Notes: generated from the sequence alone by a model not told the origin. A DNA stretch of 39,348 nucleotides from Candidatus Saccharimonadota bacterium (GCA_017432225.1 JAFRJN010000002.1:1-39348); one strand, 5' to 3'. Shown: positions 22,824 to 31,094, counted from the stretch's first letter. Program-made: numbers and translations.

Positions 22824-24209
22824 ATGCTACAGGTTGTACATAACATCAAAAAACACAAGTCTTTTAATTTTGCTTTAGTCATTATGTGGCTAATGCCGCT
22901 AGCGGTCATCTCGGCTATTTCTGCTCCTCCCGCCCATGCCGACAATCTAGACTACTCCATCAACGTCAATACTTCTCTCAATGTTGCAGTGTCGTCTGAA
23001 ACGGTTTCTCTCACGCTTAATCCTAGCACCAATCCATTTGATAGTACAAATGTAAATGTATCAGTAGGAACAAATAATCCATGGGGATATAAATTATATC
23101 TCAAGGCTAATAGTACAGATCTAACTAACTCTACTTATAGTACTCCTGCCTATATTAATACACTAAGTGATACTGCTACTGGCACTACTGAAGACTTTCC
23201 TGTCAATAAATGGGGCTATAGAGTAAGCGCACTATCTAGTGGCAATACCGCAGATAGCAGTGTCACTGATACTACTGGCACCTATTTCTATCCATTTGTG
23301 TCGGACACTTTGATTGGTTCTGCCACTACTTCGGTTAATAATAGTATTTCTACCCTGACTTTTGCCTCCAAGGTAGACTATGAAAGGCCAGCTGGTACTT
23401 ATACACTAGACTTTAGCTTTAGGACAGTGCCTACGGTGACTACGCTTGATATGCAAAATCTAGATCCGACTGTCTGCACTTCTGCCCCAACCCTCGTCAC
23501 TGATAGTAGGGATGGGCAGACGTATGCGATTGCTAGACTAGCGGATGGGAAGTGTTGGATGCTACAGAATCTGAAGCTAGGGAAATTGAGCGATAGTATC
23601 GCCCTAAGCCCTGCCAATTCAAATGTAAGCGATAGTGGGTTTATATTAACAAATAAACGTGACGTATCTACCAGGCCAGTAATGCCAAAAGAATCGGTAG
23701 TAGTAGATGGTGAAACGGTAGCGGACCAATATAATGAATCTGCATACGCATGCACTGATGGCTACGGTTGTTATTATAACTGGTATACAGCTACGGCTGG
23801 TTCTGGCACGAGTTGGGTCACATCCGGTAATGCAGCATACAGTATTTGCCCAACCGGATGGCGTTTGCCGACGAGCGGATCTAATGGCGAGTATCGTGAG
23901 CTAGCTATAGGATACGGCTATCTAATAGACTCTGGCACCGCAGTGTCTGCCAAAATGACCATAGCTAATCCTGATACAAACACAGAAAATATTAATGGGC
24001 AATATCTTCCTGGGTTCCTGTTCAGCGGCCATTACAACGCAGCGAGTAGCTACGCTGTGGGGACGAACGGTGATTATTGGTCTAGTACGACATATTCGGC
24101 GCAATACCCATTTTATTTTAATATTAGCAATAGCGGGGCTTATCCATCAGAAAGATATATTGGTAAATACGCTGGGCTTCCAATTCGTTGTCTCCTCCAA
24201 GAATCCTAA
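22824..24209 (+). CDS. FISUMP-domain secreted surface protein
   Basis: A 461-residue protein. A signal peptide spans residues 1-40 (IMWLMPLAVISAISAPPAHA before DNLDY). Residues about 42-205 are a Ser/Thr-rich beta domain (SLNVAVSSETVSLTLNPSTN). From 210 the FISUMP domain runs: MQNLDPTVC, VTDSRDGQTYAIARLADGKCWMLQNLK, GYGCYYNWYTA, ICPTGWRLPTSG, NGDYWSSTTYS and a final IRCLLQES. This C-type-lectin-like fold is used in surface recognition. No C-terminal anchor is seen, so attachment to the cell is unclear. AAGGAGTAAAT precedes the ATG, and the structured leader RNA precedes that. A bidirectional terminator follows. The C-terminus is paralogous to the fragment at 2-358. Confidence 0.9.
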   Translation: MLQVVHNIKKHKSFNFALVIMWLMPLAVISAISAPPAHADNLDYSINVNTSLNVAVSSETVSLTLNPSTNPFDSTNVNVSVGTNNPWGYKLYLKANSTDLTNSTYSTPAYINTLSDTATGTTEDFPVNKWGYRVSALSSGNTADSSVTDTTGTYFYPFVSDTLIGSATTSVNNSISTLTFASKVDYERPAGTYTLDFSFRTVPTVTTLDMQNLDPTVCTSAPTLVTDSRDGQTYAIARLADGKCWMLQNLKLGKLSDSIALSPANSNVSDSGFILTNKRDVSTRPVMPKESVVVDGETVADQYNESAYACTDGYGCYYNWYTATAGSGTSWVTSGNAAYSICPTGWRLPTSGSNGEYRELAIGYGYLIDSGTAVSAKMTIANPDTNTENINGQYLPGFLFSGHYNAASSYAVGTNGDYWSSTTYSAQYPFYFNISNSGAYPSERYIGKYAGLPIRCLLQES

Positions 24210-24221
24210 TTGCCAAAAATC

Positions 24222-24260
24222 AAAAAAATAAATCAGGACATACGCCTGATTTATTTTTTG
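24222..24260. terminator. Bidirectional terminator between the FISUMP gene and ackA
   Basis: AAAAAAATAAATCAGG (24222-24237) pairs with CCTGATTTATTTTTTG (24245-24260). A and T runs on both sides make it work for both convergent genes. Confidence 0.9.
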
Positions 24261-24268
24261 CAGTCTGA

Positions 24269-25462
24269 CTACTTTGCTAGTTTATACGCATCCCTCACAA
24301 TCATCACTTCCTCATTGGTCGGTTCTACATAGACCGGCACGGAAGAATCTTCTGTGGTGATGACACCGCTGGTGATTTCCTTAAACCCAGCAATTGCATT
24401 GTTCACCTCTACGTTGAGTTTGATCCCAAGCGGCGCCAAACCTTCGATGATTGACTCGCGCGTCTCGGCTCCGTTTTCCAAAACTCCAGCGGTAAACACA
24501 ATCGCATCTACCTGACCACCAAGTTCCAAGTAATACTCTGCGATATACCGGACAATCCGGTCCACGTACATGTCAAGAGCGAGTCTCGCATCTTCATCGC
24601 CTTCCGAAATCGCTTTTTCTACGTCGCGGTTGTCGTTAAAACCGCAGACCCCGAGTAGCCCAGACTTTTTGTTCAGGGCATCATCTACTTGGTCGTAAGT
24701 CATCCCAGCTTCATCAATCATGTATTTGATAATCGATGGGTCAATCGAGCCAGACCGCGTCCCCATCATTAGCCCATCAAGTGGAGTCAGCCCCATCGTG
24801 GTGTCATAGCTTTTGCCTTCCTTGACGGCGGTAATCGAAGCCCCCGACCCCACATGGCAAATAATCAAATTAATCTTTTCCTTACCAAGTTTCTTCTGCA
24901 TTTGCTCGGTAATGTACTTGTGCGAAGTCCCGTGGAAACCATATTTCCGCACGCCATATTTCTTGTACCATTCCATCGGCACCGGATACATATACTGGAC
25001 CTTTGGAATCGTCTGGTGAAAGGCCGTATCAAATACTGCTACTTGCACGGCATCCGGCAGAGCCTTTTGCATCGCCTTGACCCCAGAGATATTCCCCGGA
25101 AGATGTAGCGGTGCGAACTTGCCAAACTCTTTCATATCTTTCAAAACTTCATCGGTGATCACTACAGACTTGGTGTATTTTTCGCCACCATGCACCGCGC
25201 GGTGCCCCACGGCCTTGATTTCCGACAAATCTTTCACTGCGCCGTAGTTTACCAATTCCTCGAGCATAATCTTGACCGCTTCAGCGTGGTCTTTGACTGC
25301 TTTTACTACTTCATTTTTCTTGCCTTCGTGCTTGATAGTGTAAAAACTATCCTTTGCACCGATTTTTTCAAAATATCCGCCAATTAGCGAAATTTCCGCC
25401 GGCATATCATAAAGCTGGAACTTCAGAGAAGACGACCCAGCGTTCACGCATAGTACTTTCAT
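24269..25462 (-). CDS. ackA: Acetate kinase
   Basis: A 397-residue acetokinase that interconverts acetyl phosphate plus ADP with acetate plus ATP, the main substrate-level ATP step of many fermentative CPR bacteria. VLCVNAGSSSLKFQLYD is the N-terminal phosphate motif, GHRAVHGGE the substrate loop, FDTAFHQTIP and YGFHGTSHKY family blocks, and GLTPLDGLMMGTRSGSIDP the ATP-binding region. FTAGVLENGAETRE carries the usual late motif. Length is normal. A pta gene is not in the window. AAGGAGTAAAA precedes the ATG. It converges on the FISUMP gene. Confidence 0.97.
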   Translation of the reverse strand: MKVLCVNAGSSSLKFQLYDMPAEISLIGGYFEKIGAKDSFYTIKHEGKKNEVVKAVKDHAEAVKIMLEELVNYGAVKDLSEIKAVGHRAVHGGEKYTKSVVITDEVLKDMKEFGKFAPLHLPGNISGVKAMQKALPDAVQVAVFDTAFHQTIPKVQYMYPVPMEWYKKYGVRKYGFHGTSHKYITEQMQKKLGKEKINLIICHVGSGASITAVKEGKSYDTTMGLTPLDGLMMGTRSGSIDPSIIKYMIDEAGMTYDQVDDALNKKSGLLGVCGFNDNRDVEKAISEGDEDARLALDMYVDRIVRYIAEYYLELGGQVDAIVFTAGVLENGAETRESIIEGLAPLGIKLNVEVNNAIAGFKEITSGVITTEDSSVPVYVEPTNEEVMIVRDAYKLAK

Positions 25463-25467
25463 TTTTA

Positions 25468-25492
25468 CTCCTTATATATTATATATATTATA
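25468..25492 (-). promoter_or_regulatory. ackA promoter and ribosome binding site
   Basis: On the minus strand GTGATATAAT gives a -10 at 25492-25487, followed by an AT-rich leader of about 20 bases and AAGGAG (25473-25468) before the ATG at 25462. Unlike its leaderless neighbours, ackA therefore has a normal short leader. Confidence 0.65.
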
Positions 25493-25536
25493 TCACATTC
25501 GCCCCCAGAAACGCTATATAATATATGGTCGCACCC

Positions 25537-26283
25537 CTACAAGACTTTGTCCAAAAACTCTTTTACCCTCGGAGTCTTTGGACGCGAGAAAAATTCCGCC
25601 GGCTCGCCCTCTTCAATTATTCGTCCATGGTCGATAAATACCACGCGGGAAGCAATCTCTCGCGCAAAATTCATTTCGTGTGTCACAATCATCGTCGTCA
25701 TCCCTTTGTCCACCACCTCATGAATTAAATCCAGTACATCCCCGATCGATTCCGGGTCGAGCGCCGAGGTCGGCTCATCAAAGAGTAAAACTTCCGGGTC
25801 CATCATTAGCGCGCGAATAATCGCCACTCTCTGCTTTTGCCCACCAGAAAGGGAAGCAGGATAAGCGTCGGCTTTAGCAGAAAGCCCGATGTGTTTCAAA
25901 AGCCCTCGTGCCTTTTTACTCGCTTCATCTTCTGAAAATTTTTTTAGTTTCACTGGTGCCAAAGTCAGATTCTCCATCACGGTCAGATTATTAATTAAAT
26001 TAAAATGTTGAAATACCATCCCGATTTTCGCCCGCATCTCCCGCACGTTAGTATCAGAAATCAAAGTATTTTCAAAAAACACTTCACCGCTCGTAGGCTC
26101 TTCCAGTCGATTAATGCACCGCAGAAAAGTCGATTTTCCTGACCCCGACGGCCCGAGCACCACCACTTTTTCGCCATCATATAAATCAAAATCAATCCCA
26201 TTCAGTACTTTGTTCTCGCCAAAAGATTTTTTCAGCCCCCGCACGGAAATTTCAATATTCTGGTCAAATTTACGCCCTTGCAT
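25537..26283 (-). CDS. Polar amino-acid ABC transporter ATP-binding protein
   Basis: A 248-residue ABC ATPase of the GlnQ/HisP family that energises import. Walker A GPSGSGKSTFLRCINRLE, Q-loop MVFQHFNLI, signature LSGGQKQRVAIIRAL, Walker B EVLLFDEPTSALDPE and the switch His in MIVTHEMNFARE are all present. It overlaps the permease gene by 14 bases and is the last gene of the binding protein-permease-ATPase operon. The substrate (glutamine, arginine or another polar amino acid) cannot be read from the sequence. An amino-acid importer fits an organism lacking amino-acid biosynthesis. Confidence 0.94.
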   Translation of the reverse strand: MQGRKFDQNIEISVRGLKKSFGENKVLNGIDFDLYDGEKVVVLGPSGSGKSTFLRCINRLEEPTSGEVFFENTLISDTNVREMRAKIGMVFQHFNLINNLTVMENLTLAPVKLKKFSEDEASKKARGLLKHIGLSAKADAYPASLSGGQKQRVAIIRALMMDPEVLLFDEPTSALDPESIGDVLDLIHEVVDKGMTTMIVTHEMNFAREIASRVVFIDHGRIIEEGEPAEFFSRPKTPRVKEFLDKVL

Positions 26284-26962
26284 CGCTCCTCCTCATCCGT
26301 TTTTCCACGCGTTTTATCGCAAACGAAATCAAATATACCACGGCAAGGTAGAACAGCGCCGCGACAAACATCGGTACTACATAGCTCGCCATATTTTGCC
26401 CCGAGCCGATGTCCTTCGCCGCCATGTTAAGGTCATACATCCCCACCATCGACACAATCGCCGTCTCCTTTATCACCGTGATGATCTCATTTCCAAGCGA
26501 AGGAATGATATTTTTAAACGCTTGCGGTGCTACGATTTTCCGAAAAATTGTAAAATTAGATAGCCCGAGTGCCAGCCCCGCTTCGGTCTGCCCCGCATCC
26601 ACGGAGAGAATTCCACCTCGGATAATCTCCGACGTATAAGCCGCCGAATTAAACGCAAACGCCAGTATCGCCGTAACAATCTGCGGAAAATCCCTTATCG
26701 CAAAAATCACAAAAAACATAATAAAAAGTTGCAAGGCCATCGGCGTCCCGCGAATTATCGTTACATACACCCGACAAATAAATTTCAGAGGCAGAAGCCA
26801 CTTATGCTTACCAGTTTCGATAAGTGCAATAATGAGCCCGAGTATAAACCCAATCAGCACCGCAAAAAACGAAATTTCAATCGTGAGCAGAAACCCATGT
26901 AGGAGGGAATCAATATATTCCGGCGTGCTAAAAAGCTCAACTAGTTTCTCAAAAAATCCCAC
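26270..26962 (-). CDS. Polar amino-acid ABC transporter permease
   Basis: A 230-residue HisM/GlnP-family permease with about five membrane helices (FLLTIEISFFAVLIGFILGLIIA; LFIMFFVIFAIRDF). The EAA loop that contacts the ATPase is visible as SEIIRGGILSVDAGQTEAGLALGLS, and MALQLFIMFF and RGTP lie where the family has them. Two bases separate its start from the binding-protein stop, and it overlaps the ATPase gene. Only one permease is present, so it probably works as a homodimer. Confidence 0.93.
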   Translation of the reverse strand: MGFFEKLVELFSTPEYIDSLLHGFLLTIEISFFAVLIGFILGLIIALIETGKHKWLLPLKFICRVYVTIIRGTPMALQLFIMFFVIFAIRDFPQIVTAILAFAFNSAAYTSEIIRGGILSVDAGQTEAGLALGLSNFTIFRKIVAPQAFKNIIPSLGNEIITVIKETAIVSMVGMYDLNMAAKDIGSGQNMASYVVPMFVAALFYLAVVYLISFAIKRVEKRMRRSDARA

Positions 26963-26964
26963 TT

Positions 26965-27849
26965 TTAAAACCCTGTATATTTGAGCACCAATCGGTCTAT
27001 CTCACTCTTGCCTTCGGCATCTTTAGTCAGCATCTCTGCGAGCACCACGTTAAACGCTTCGAGAAGCTCCGTCCGGTCTTTGTTCACCGCGATAGCATAA
27101 GATTCCTCTGCCGGCTCGTCTTCAGCAATCGATGCGCCCATGTAGCAGAGTGGCACTGCCGCTAATTTATCATTCTTGTCCACAATCATTTTTGCCACTA
27201 GCTCATCCGCAATTGCATAATCTATAATATGAGCCGAAATCGCATCCGCCGCCAGCTGGTGTGACTCAAATCCCTTCACCTCGGTCCCGGTGTCTTTCAG
27301 TACTCCCGAGTCCGCCTCATCCGAGGCAAAGAGATATCCGGTACTTCCCATTTGCGAGCCCAGCTTCGCCCCTGCGAGCGCGTCCCATACGACATGATTT
27401 CCGCGCATTTCTGGCGCACTATCTTTGGCATAAATCAAATATTGCACCGAAGTGTAGTAGGGAATCGAGAAATTTACTTTTTCGCTCCGAGCTGGTGTGA
27501 TGGTCAGCCCTGCCGCCCCCGCATCAGCGATTTTGCCCGCCTCCACATTGTCGATAATCACGTCAAATTCCACGTCTTTCACATCGATTTTTTTATTCAA
27601 ATATTTCGCCACGCGGTCAATAATCTCAATGTCCACCCCCTTGATCTGCCGCCCTTCATAAAATTCAAATGGTGCAAAAAACGCATTCGTCTCCACTATA
27701 TAATCTGCCGGCCGATTTATCCTCACAAAGAGAAACCCTAGCCCCACGATTGCAAGGATAAGTAGGCTGATTTCAAACGCCACCCCCAGCGGAAATTTCA
27801 TTTTAGATTTTTTATTTATACTTTTCTTGACACCACTTTTATTTACCAT
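26965..27849 (-). CDS. Amino-acid ABC transporter substrate-binding protein, membrane-anchored
   Basis: A 294-residue bacterial family-3 solute-binding protein. The N-terminus is basic (KSGVKKSINKKSKMKF) and is followed by one hydrophobic helix (FEISLLILAIVGLGFLFVRI), with no lipobox Cys. It therefore appears tethered by an uncleaved helix. The binding domain runs YIVETNAFFAPFEFYEGRQIKGVDIEI, AGAAGLTITPARSEKVNFSIPYY, and GSQMGSTGYLFA. It captures a polar amino acid outside the membrane for the permease downstream. The ATG is fixed by a -10 box 6 bases upstream. Confidence 0.92.
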   Translation of the reverse strand: MVNKSGVKKSINKKSKMKFPLGVAFEISLLILAIVGLGFLFVRINRPADYIVETNAFFAPFEFYEGRQIKGVDIEIIDRVAKYLNKKIDVKDVEFDVIIDNVEAGKIADAGAAGLTITPARSEKVNFSIPYYTSVQYLIYAKDSAPEMRGNHVVWDALAGAKLGSQMGSTGYLFASDEADSGVLKDTGTEVKGFESHQLAADAISAHIIDYAIADELVAKMIVDKNDKLAAVPLCYMGASIAEDEPAEESYAIAVNKDRTELLEAFNVVLAEMLTKDAEGKSEIDRLVLKYTGF

Positions 27850-27855
27850 AACCTT

Positions 27856-27861
27856 ATTATA
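27856..27861 (-). promoter_or_regulatory. Amino-acid ABC operon -10, leaderless
   Basis: On the minus strand CGTGTTATAATAAGGTT precedes the ATG: TATAAT (extended by TG), then exactly 6 bases to the start at 27849. The promoter lies between mscL and the operon in a 39-base gap. Confidence 0.75.
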
Positions 27862-27888
27862 ACACGATAAAAATAAAGTAGGCTAAAG

Positions 27889-28299
27889 TTATTTCTTGCC
27901 TTTCGTTTCCGCTTTTTCCGCCTTCTTATCCTTCGCCCGATTGATTCTGTTCATTGCCTTGATAATCATAAAGATTACCCAAGCAATGATGAGAAACTCA
28001 ACTACATTCTGGATGAAGTTGCCATAAGCAATCACTGCCTCGGTGTTGCCGCCAAAGAAATTTGGAATCACTAATTTGAGGTCGGTGAAATTCACACCAC
28101 CGCCGATGAGCCCCACGATTGGCATGACAATGTCATTCACTAGGGAATTAACAATCGCAGTAAACGCCCCACCTACCGCCACACCTACGGCCAGGTCCAC
28201 CACCGACCCACGGTTGATAAACTCGATAAACTCTTTTCTAAACCCGCCACTTTTTTCATGTACAGAAGCAGCTTTTTCTTTTATTTTAGCTTTATCCAT
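27889..28299 (-). CDS. mscL: Large-conductance mechanosensitive channel
   Basis: A 136-residue MscL that opens under membrane tension to release solutes during osmotic downshock. The first helix FINRGSVVDLAVGVAVGGAFTAIVNSLVNDIVMPIVG is the pore-lining segment with its Gly/Ala pattern. The second helix is VEFLIIAWVIFMIIKAMNRI. A charged Lys/Glu tail ends the protein. The N-terminus is about 20 residues longer than usual (AKIKEKAASVHEKSGGF). AAAGGAG precedes the ATG. It follows the upstream membrane-protein gene after 17 bases and is probably in the same transcript. Confidence 0.95.
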   Translation of the reverse strand: MDKAKIKEKAASVHEKSGGFRKEFIEFINRGSVVDLAVGVAVGGAFTAIVNSLVNDIVMPIVGLIGGGVNFTDLKLVIPNFFGGNTEAVIAYGNFIQNVVEFLIIAWVIFMIIKAMNRINRAKDKKAEKAETKGKK

Positions 28300-28316
28300 A
28301 ATAACTCCTTTGTTAA

Positions 28317-28949
28317 TTATTTTGTCTCTGAAAAATCATTAAACTGTGTATAAAGATTGTTCAGACTATCATGAGACGAGGTCAAAAGCTCTTTTAGAGC
28401 CGCCTCGGAATCGGAGGTAGAGTTATAAATGGTCATTTCTTCACTCATCACGCTATAAATCTCCAGCGCCATTTTATGCGCAAAAGTCCTGTCGAGCAGC
28501 CCATTGATTTTGGCCTCAAACAGCTCATTCGAAAGCCCATCAGCGTTTAGTTCGGCTTCTTCTACCACCGCTTCGTCCACCTTGGATTCTTCATAACTAT
28601 ACGCAGAGATCATAAAATCACCCAGCTTCGAAGAAGTGTTAGTGAAAATCCCTTTGAGCGAAGCCGATAGGGAGCGTAGCGAAGAAGATTTGATATACTG
28701 CTGATATTCAGTGATCACGATACTAGTCTGGTCGAGTCGGAATTTTAGCTTGATACACTCATCCTTTGTGCTGGTGCCTCGGTTCATCATCAAAATCCCG
28801 CCAATCATCATAATTAAGATAAACGCCCCCACTGCCGCCATACTCCATTTAAAATATTTAGAATTAATGACCCCACTAATTCCTTTCTTCGGTGGCGCCT
28901 TTGGCCTAGCTAACTCTGAAATCTGATTCAAATAATCTTGACTATCCAT
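28317..28949 (-). CDS. Hypothetical single-span membrane protein
   Basis: A 210-residue protein of no family I recognise. Residues 1-33 are probably cytoplasmic (QDYLNQISELARPKAPPKK). One membrane helix lies near 36-58 (SMAAVGAFILIMMIGGILMM), followed by an about 150-residue helical acidic domain (KLKFRLDQTSIVITEYQQYI; GLLDRTFAHKMALEIYSVM). The frame is open upstream to 29150, but that part would overlap dnaG and its promoter. The ATG at 28949 (MDSQDYLNQ) is therefore preferred. It is divergent from dnaG and co-transcribed with mscL. Confidence 0.75.
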   Translation of the reverse strand: MDSQDYLNQISELARPKAPPKKGISGVINSKYFKWSMAAVGAFILIMMIGGILMMNRGTSTKDECIKLKFRLDQTSIVITEYQQYIKSSSLRSLSASLKGIFTNTSSKLGDFMISAYSYEESKVDEAVVEEAELNADGLSNELFEAKINGLLDRTFAHKMALEIYSVMSEEMTIYNSTSDSEAALKELLTSSHDSLNNLYTQFNDFSETK

Positions 28950-28967
28950 ATATTCCGATGCCCATGT

Positions 28968-28983
28968 TATAATATATATTATA
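28968..28983. promoter_or_regulatory. Symmetric bidirectional -10 between dnaG and the mscL operon
   Basis: TATAATATATATTATA is a perfect 16-base palindrome that places TATAAT on both strands (28968-28973 forward, 28983-28978 reverse). The dnaG ATG lies 12 bases after the forward box, and an overlapping TATATT at 28975-28980 would leave 5. The reverse start codon is 28 bases away. Confidence 0.6.
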
Positions 28984-28985
28984 TC

Positions 28986-30632
28986 ATGTATGATGCGAAG
29001 GAGGAAATAAAATCTCGGCTCCCCGTAGAGGACGTCATCGGTCAATATGTGGAGTTGAAACGCGCCGGCAGAAGCCTCAAAGGCCGTTCGCCTAGGGGTG
29101 TCAACAAAACCCCCAGTTTCATGGTTTCTCCCGAGAAGGGTATCTGGCATGATTTTTCTGCTAACAAAGGTGGCGACATTTTTACCTTCCTGATGGAAGT
29201 CGAGGGCATCACCTTTAAAGAAGCTTTAGAAAAATTAGCCCAGCGCGCCGGTGTCGACCTCCAGAAATATGGCGGCTTTTATAAAGGCTCCGACCGCAAG
29301 CTCGCCGAGAAAAAGTCTCGCTTAAAGGAAGCTCTAGATCTGTCCACCAAATATTATCAAGCTTGCCTCGCTCGTAGCAAAAACGTCCTCGAATACGTTT
29401 TTTACAAGAGAAACATGAACCGCGAGACAGTCAAAACTTTTAAAATCGGCTATTCTCCAGCCAGCGGCCATGCGCTCGTCGATGCTTTAGGGAAACGTGG
29501 TTTCACTACCGAGGAGCTAAACGACGCCGGCCTCCTCAACCGATTTCAAAAAGATTTATTCAAAAATCGTATGATGATCCCGTTTTTTGATACTGATGGC
29601 CAAGTTATCGGCTACACCGCAAGGATTCTAGACAAAGGTGAGCCGAAATACCTCAACACCCCAGAGACAATTTTGTTCAATAAATCCCGTTTCATCTTTG
29701 GATTATATCAAGCCAAGGAAGCTATCCGCCATAGCGGTTTCGTGGTAATCGTAGAGGGAAACATGGATGTGATTTCTTCGCATCAGGCCGGAGTAAAGGA
29801 AGCCGTGGCGACTTCAGGGACCGCTATGACCGAGCAGCATCTAAAAATCCTTTCGCGCCTCACTTCCGATATTCGCCTGGCTTACGATGGTGACGCAGCC
29901 GGGGTTAAAGCCACCGAGCGCGCGGTGGAGCTAGCTGGTGGGCTCGGCATCGACCTCACGATTATTTCTAATTATCACGGCGCCAAAGACCCAGATGAGC
30001 TTATCCAAAAGGACCCAAAATTATGGCGCGCAGCGGTCGAGGAGCGTATTCCCGCGGTGGACTGGCTTTTAAACAAATACGCTGAAACCCTGAATTTGAG
30101 CCAAGCTCCAGACAAACGTAAATATTCCGACCTCGCACTTCATCTTTTGACCTTTGTGAGAGATGAGATCGAGCGTGCCACTTACGAACAAAAAATTGCC
30201 GCGAGACTCGGTGTCACGGTCGAAGCTTTAAAAGAAAAAGGCGACCGTCTAAATCGTGAAATGGCAATCTCTGCGAGCAAAAAATATTACAAAAAACCTC
30301 AAACAGAGGCAAAAACTAATCAACTAAAAAAGTTAGTTAATGATCTGCTTGCACTCAAAATCTACGGTCGCGTCGAAACTCCCGAAATTCCTCTCGACGC
30401 GCCTACAGACGAGACCAAGCTGGCCGAACTTGAGCTGGTTTATCGCAGCAATTACGAAAATATTCCTGATTTCAACCCCTCTAAAGAGGCCCAAAATCTC
30501 CTTGACCGCCTCGATAAAGAATTAAAAAAGGCCGAAATTGCGAAGCTTCAGACTAAACTCACCGAGCTCGATGATGACGACCCAGATTACGAAAATGTCT
30601 TAAACGAGTTAAACCAGTTGCTAAAGTCTTAA
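28986..30632 (+). CDS. dnaG: DNA primase with degenerate zinc finger
   Basis: A 548-residue DnaG that makes RNA primers for replication. The N-terminal module runs DAKEEIKSRLPVEDVIGQYVELKRAGRSLKG, but the zinc ligands are lost. Where CPFHNEKTPSF is expected it has SPRGVNKTPSF, and where HCFGCGEGG is expected it has HDFSANKGG. The RNA polymerase core follows (FFDTDGQVIGYTARILDKGEPKYLNTPET). The TOPRIM motifs are VIVEGNMDVISSHQAG and LAYDGDAAGVKATERA. The C-terminal helicase-binding domain is short and divergent. The frame extends upstream to 28938, but the ATG at 28986 fits both the promoter and the family start. Confidence 0.93.
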   Translation: MYDAKEEIKSRLPVEDVIGQYVELKRAGRSLKGRSPRGVNKTPSFMVSPEKGIWHDFSANKGGDIFTFLMEVEGITFKEALEKLAQRAGVDLQKYGGFYKGSDRKLAEKKSRLKEALDLSTKYYQACLARSKNVLEYVFYKRNMNRETVKTFKIGYSPASGHALVDALGKRGFTTEELNDAGLLNRFQKDLFKNRMMIPFFDTDGQVIGYTARILDKGEPKYLNTPETILFNKSRFIFGLYQAKEAIRHSGFVVIVEGNMDVISSHQAGVKEAVATSGTAMTEQHLKILSRLTSDIRLAYDGDAAGVKATERAVELAGGLGIDLTIISNYHGAKDPDELIQKDPKLWRAAVEERIPAVDWLLNKYAETLNLSQAPDKRKYSDLALHLLTFVRDEIERATYEQKIAARLGVTVEALKEKGDRLNREMAISASKKYYKKPQTEAKTNQLKKLVNDLLALKIYGRVETPEIPLDAPTDETKLAELELVYRSNYENIPDFNPSKEAQNLLDRLDKELKKAEIAKLQTKLTELDDDDPDYENVLNELNQLLKS

Positions 30633-30646
30633 ATCTGTGCTATAAT
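30618..30646 (+). promoter_or_regulatory. rplU promoter
   Basis: TTGCTA 30618-30623, a 17-base spacer ending TGTGC, TATAAT 30641-30646. The -35 lies inside the last codons of dnaG. AAAGGATTAAT then precedes the ATG, so rplU has a short conventional leader of about 18 bases. Confidence 0.8.
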
Positions 30647-30670
30647 TAAAAGAATAAATAAAGGATTAAT

Positions 30671-30979
30671 ATGAAGAAAGCAGTTATCCTCGTTGGCGGG
30701 AAGCAATATCTCGTCGAGGAAAAAGAGACCCTACGGGTGGACCTCCTCCCGGCAGGCACCAAAGAGCTCGAGACTGATGCTTTACTCGTAATCGACGGCG
30801 ATAAGACCACCGTTGGTACTCCAGTAGTTAAAGGCGTAAAGGTTTCGGCCAAAGTTGTCACCCCTGAGGTGAAAGGCGACAAAGTCCGCGTGATCCGCTA
30901 TCATAGTAAGAAGCGCGTCCATACCGAGACCGGCCACCGCCAGAAATACTCTGAAATTCAGATTGTTTCAATAAAATAA
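30671..30979 (+). CDS. rplU: 50S ribosomal protein L21
   Basis: A 102-residue L21 that binds 23S rRNA domain II. AVILVGGKQYLVEEKETLRVDLLPAG, VGTPVVKGVKVSAKVVTPEVKGDKVRVIRYHSKKRVHTETGHRQKYSEIQI covers the whole family length. The usual partner rpmA (L27) does not follow. Instead the gene ends in a long inverted repeat whose 5' arm contains the TAA, and then parA begins. Confidence 0.94.
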   Translation: MKKAVILVGGKQYLVEEKETLRVDLLPAGTKELETDALLVIDGDKTTVGTPVVKGVKVSAKVVTPEVKGDKVRVIRYHSKKRVHTETGHRQKYSEIQIVSIK

Positions 30980-31080
30980 AAAAGCAGTTTTCAGTTGCCG
31001 CAGTTGCTACGAGGACTAGCGAGCCGGCCCCGTAAAGACGGGCGCCGGCGAAGCGCAACTAAAAACTGTTTTTTTATTTT
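30973..31080 (+). repeat. Long hairpin over the rplU stop with a GC-rich core
   Basis: Outer arms 30973-30998 and 31055-31080 pair at 25 of 26 positions and include the rplU stop (30977-30979). The 3' arm ends in TTTTTTTATTTT, so it should terminate. The core 31010-31050 contains a GCCGGC-CCCGT/ACGGG-GCCGGC hairpin and aligns with the element inside pilD at 19715-19755. Confidence 0.75.
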
Positions 31081-31088
31081 AATTATGC

Positions 31089-31094
31089 TATAAT
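31089..31094 (+). promoter_or_regulatory. parA -10, probably leaderless
   Basis: ATGCTATAAT places TATAAT at 31089-31094, and the ATG at 31103 follows after 8 bases without a ribosome binding site. The box begins 9 bases after the rplU hairpin. Confidence 0.6.

Noticed and set aside
25517-25530. Forward promoter TATAAT at 25517 reading into the ABC ATPase gene
   Set aside because: No start codon at a sensible distance leads into a real gene on that strand. It is AT-rich spacer sequence between two minus-strand genes.
28949-29150. N-terminal extension of the membrane protein upstream of mscL
   Set aside because: The open frame runs to 29150 but lies fully opposite dnaG coding sequence and its promoter. 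The ATG at 28949 gives a normal cytoplasmic N-terminus.
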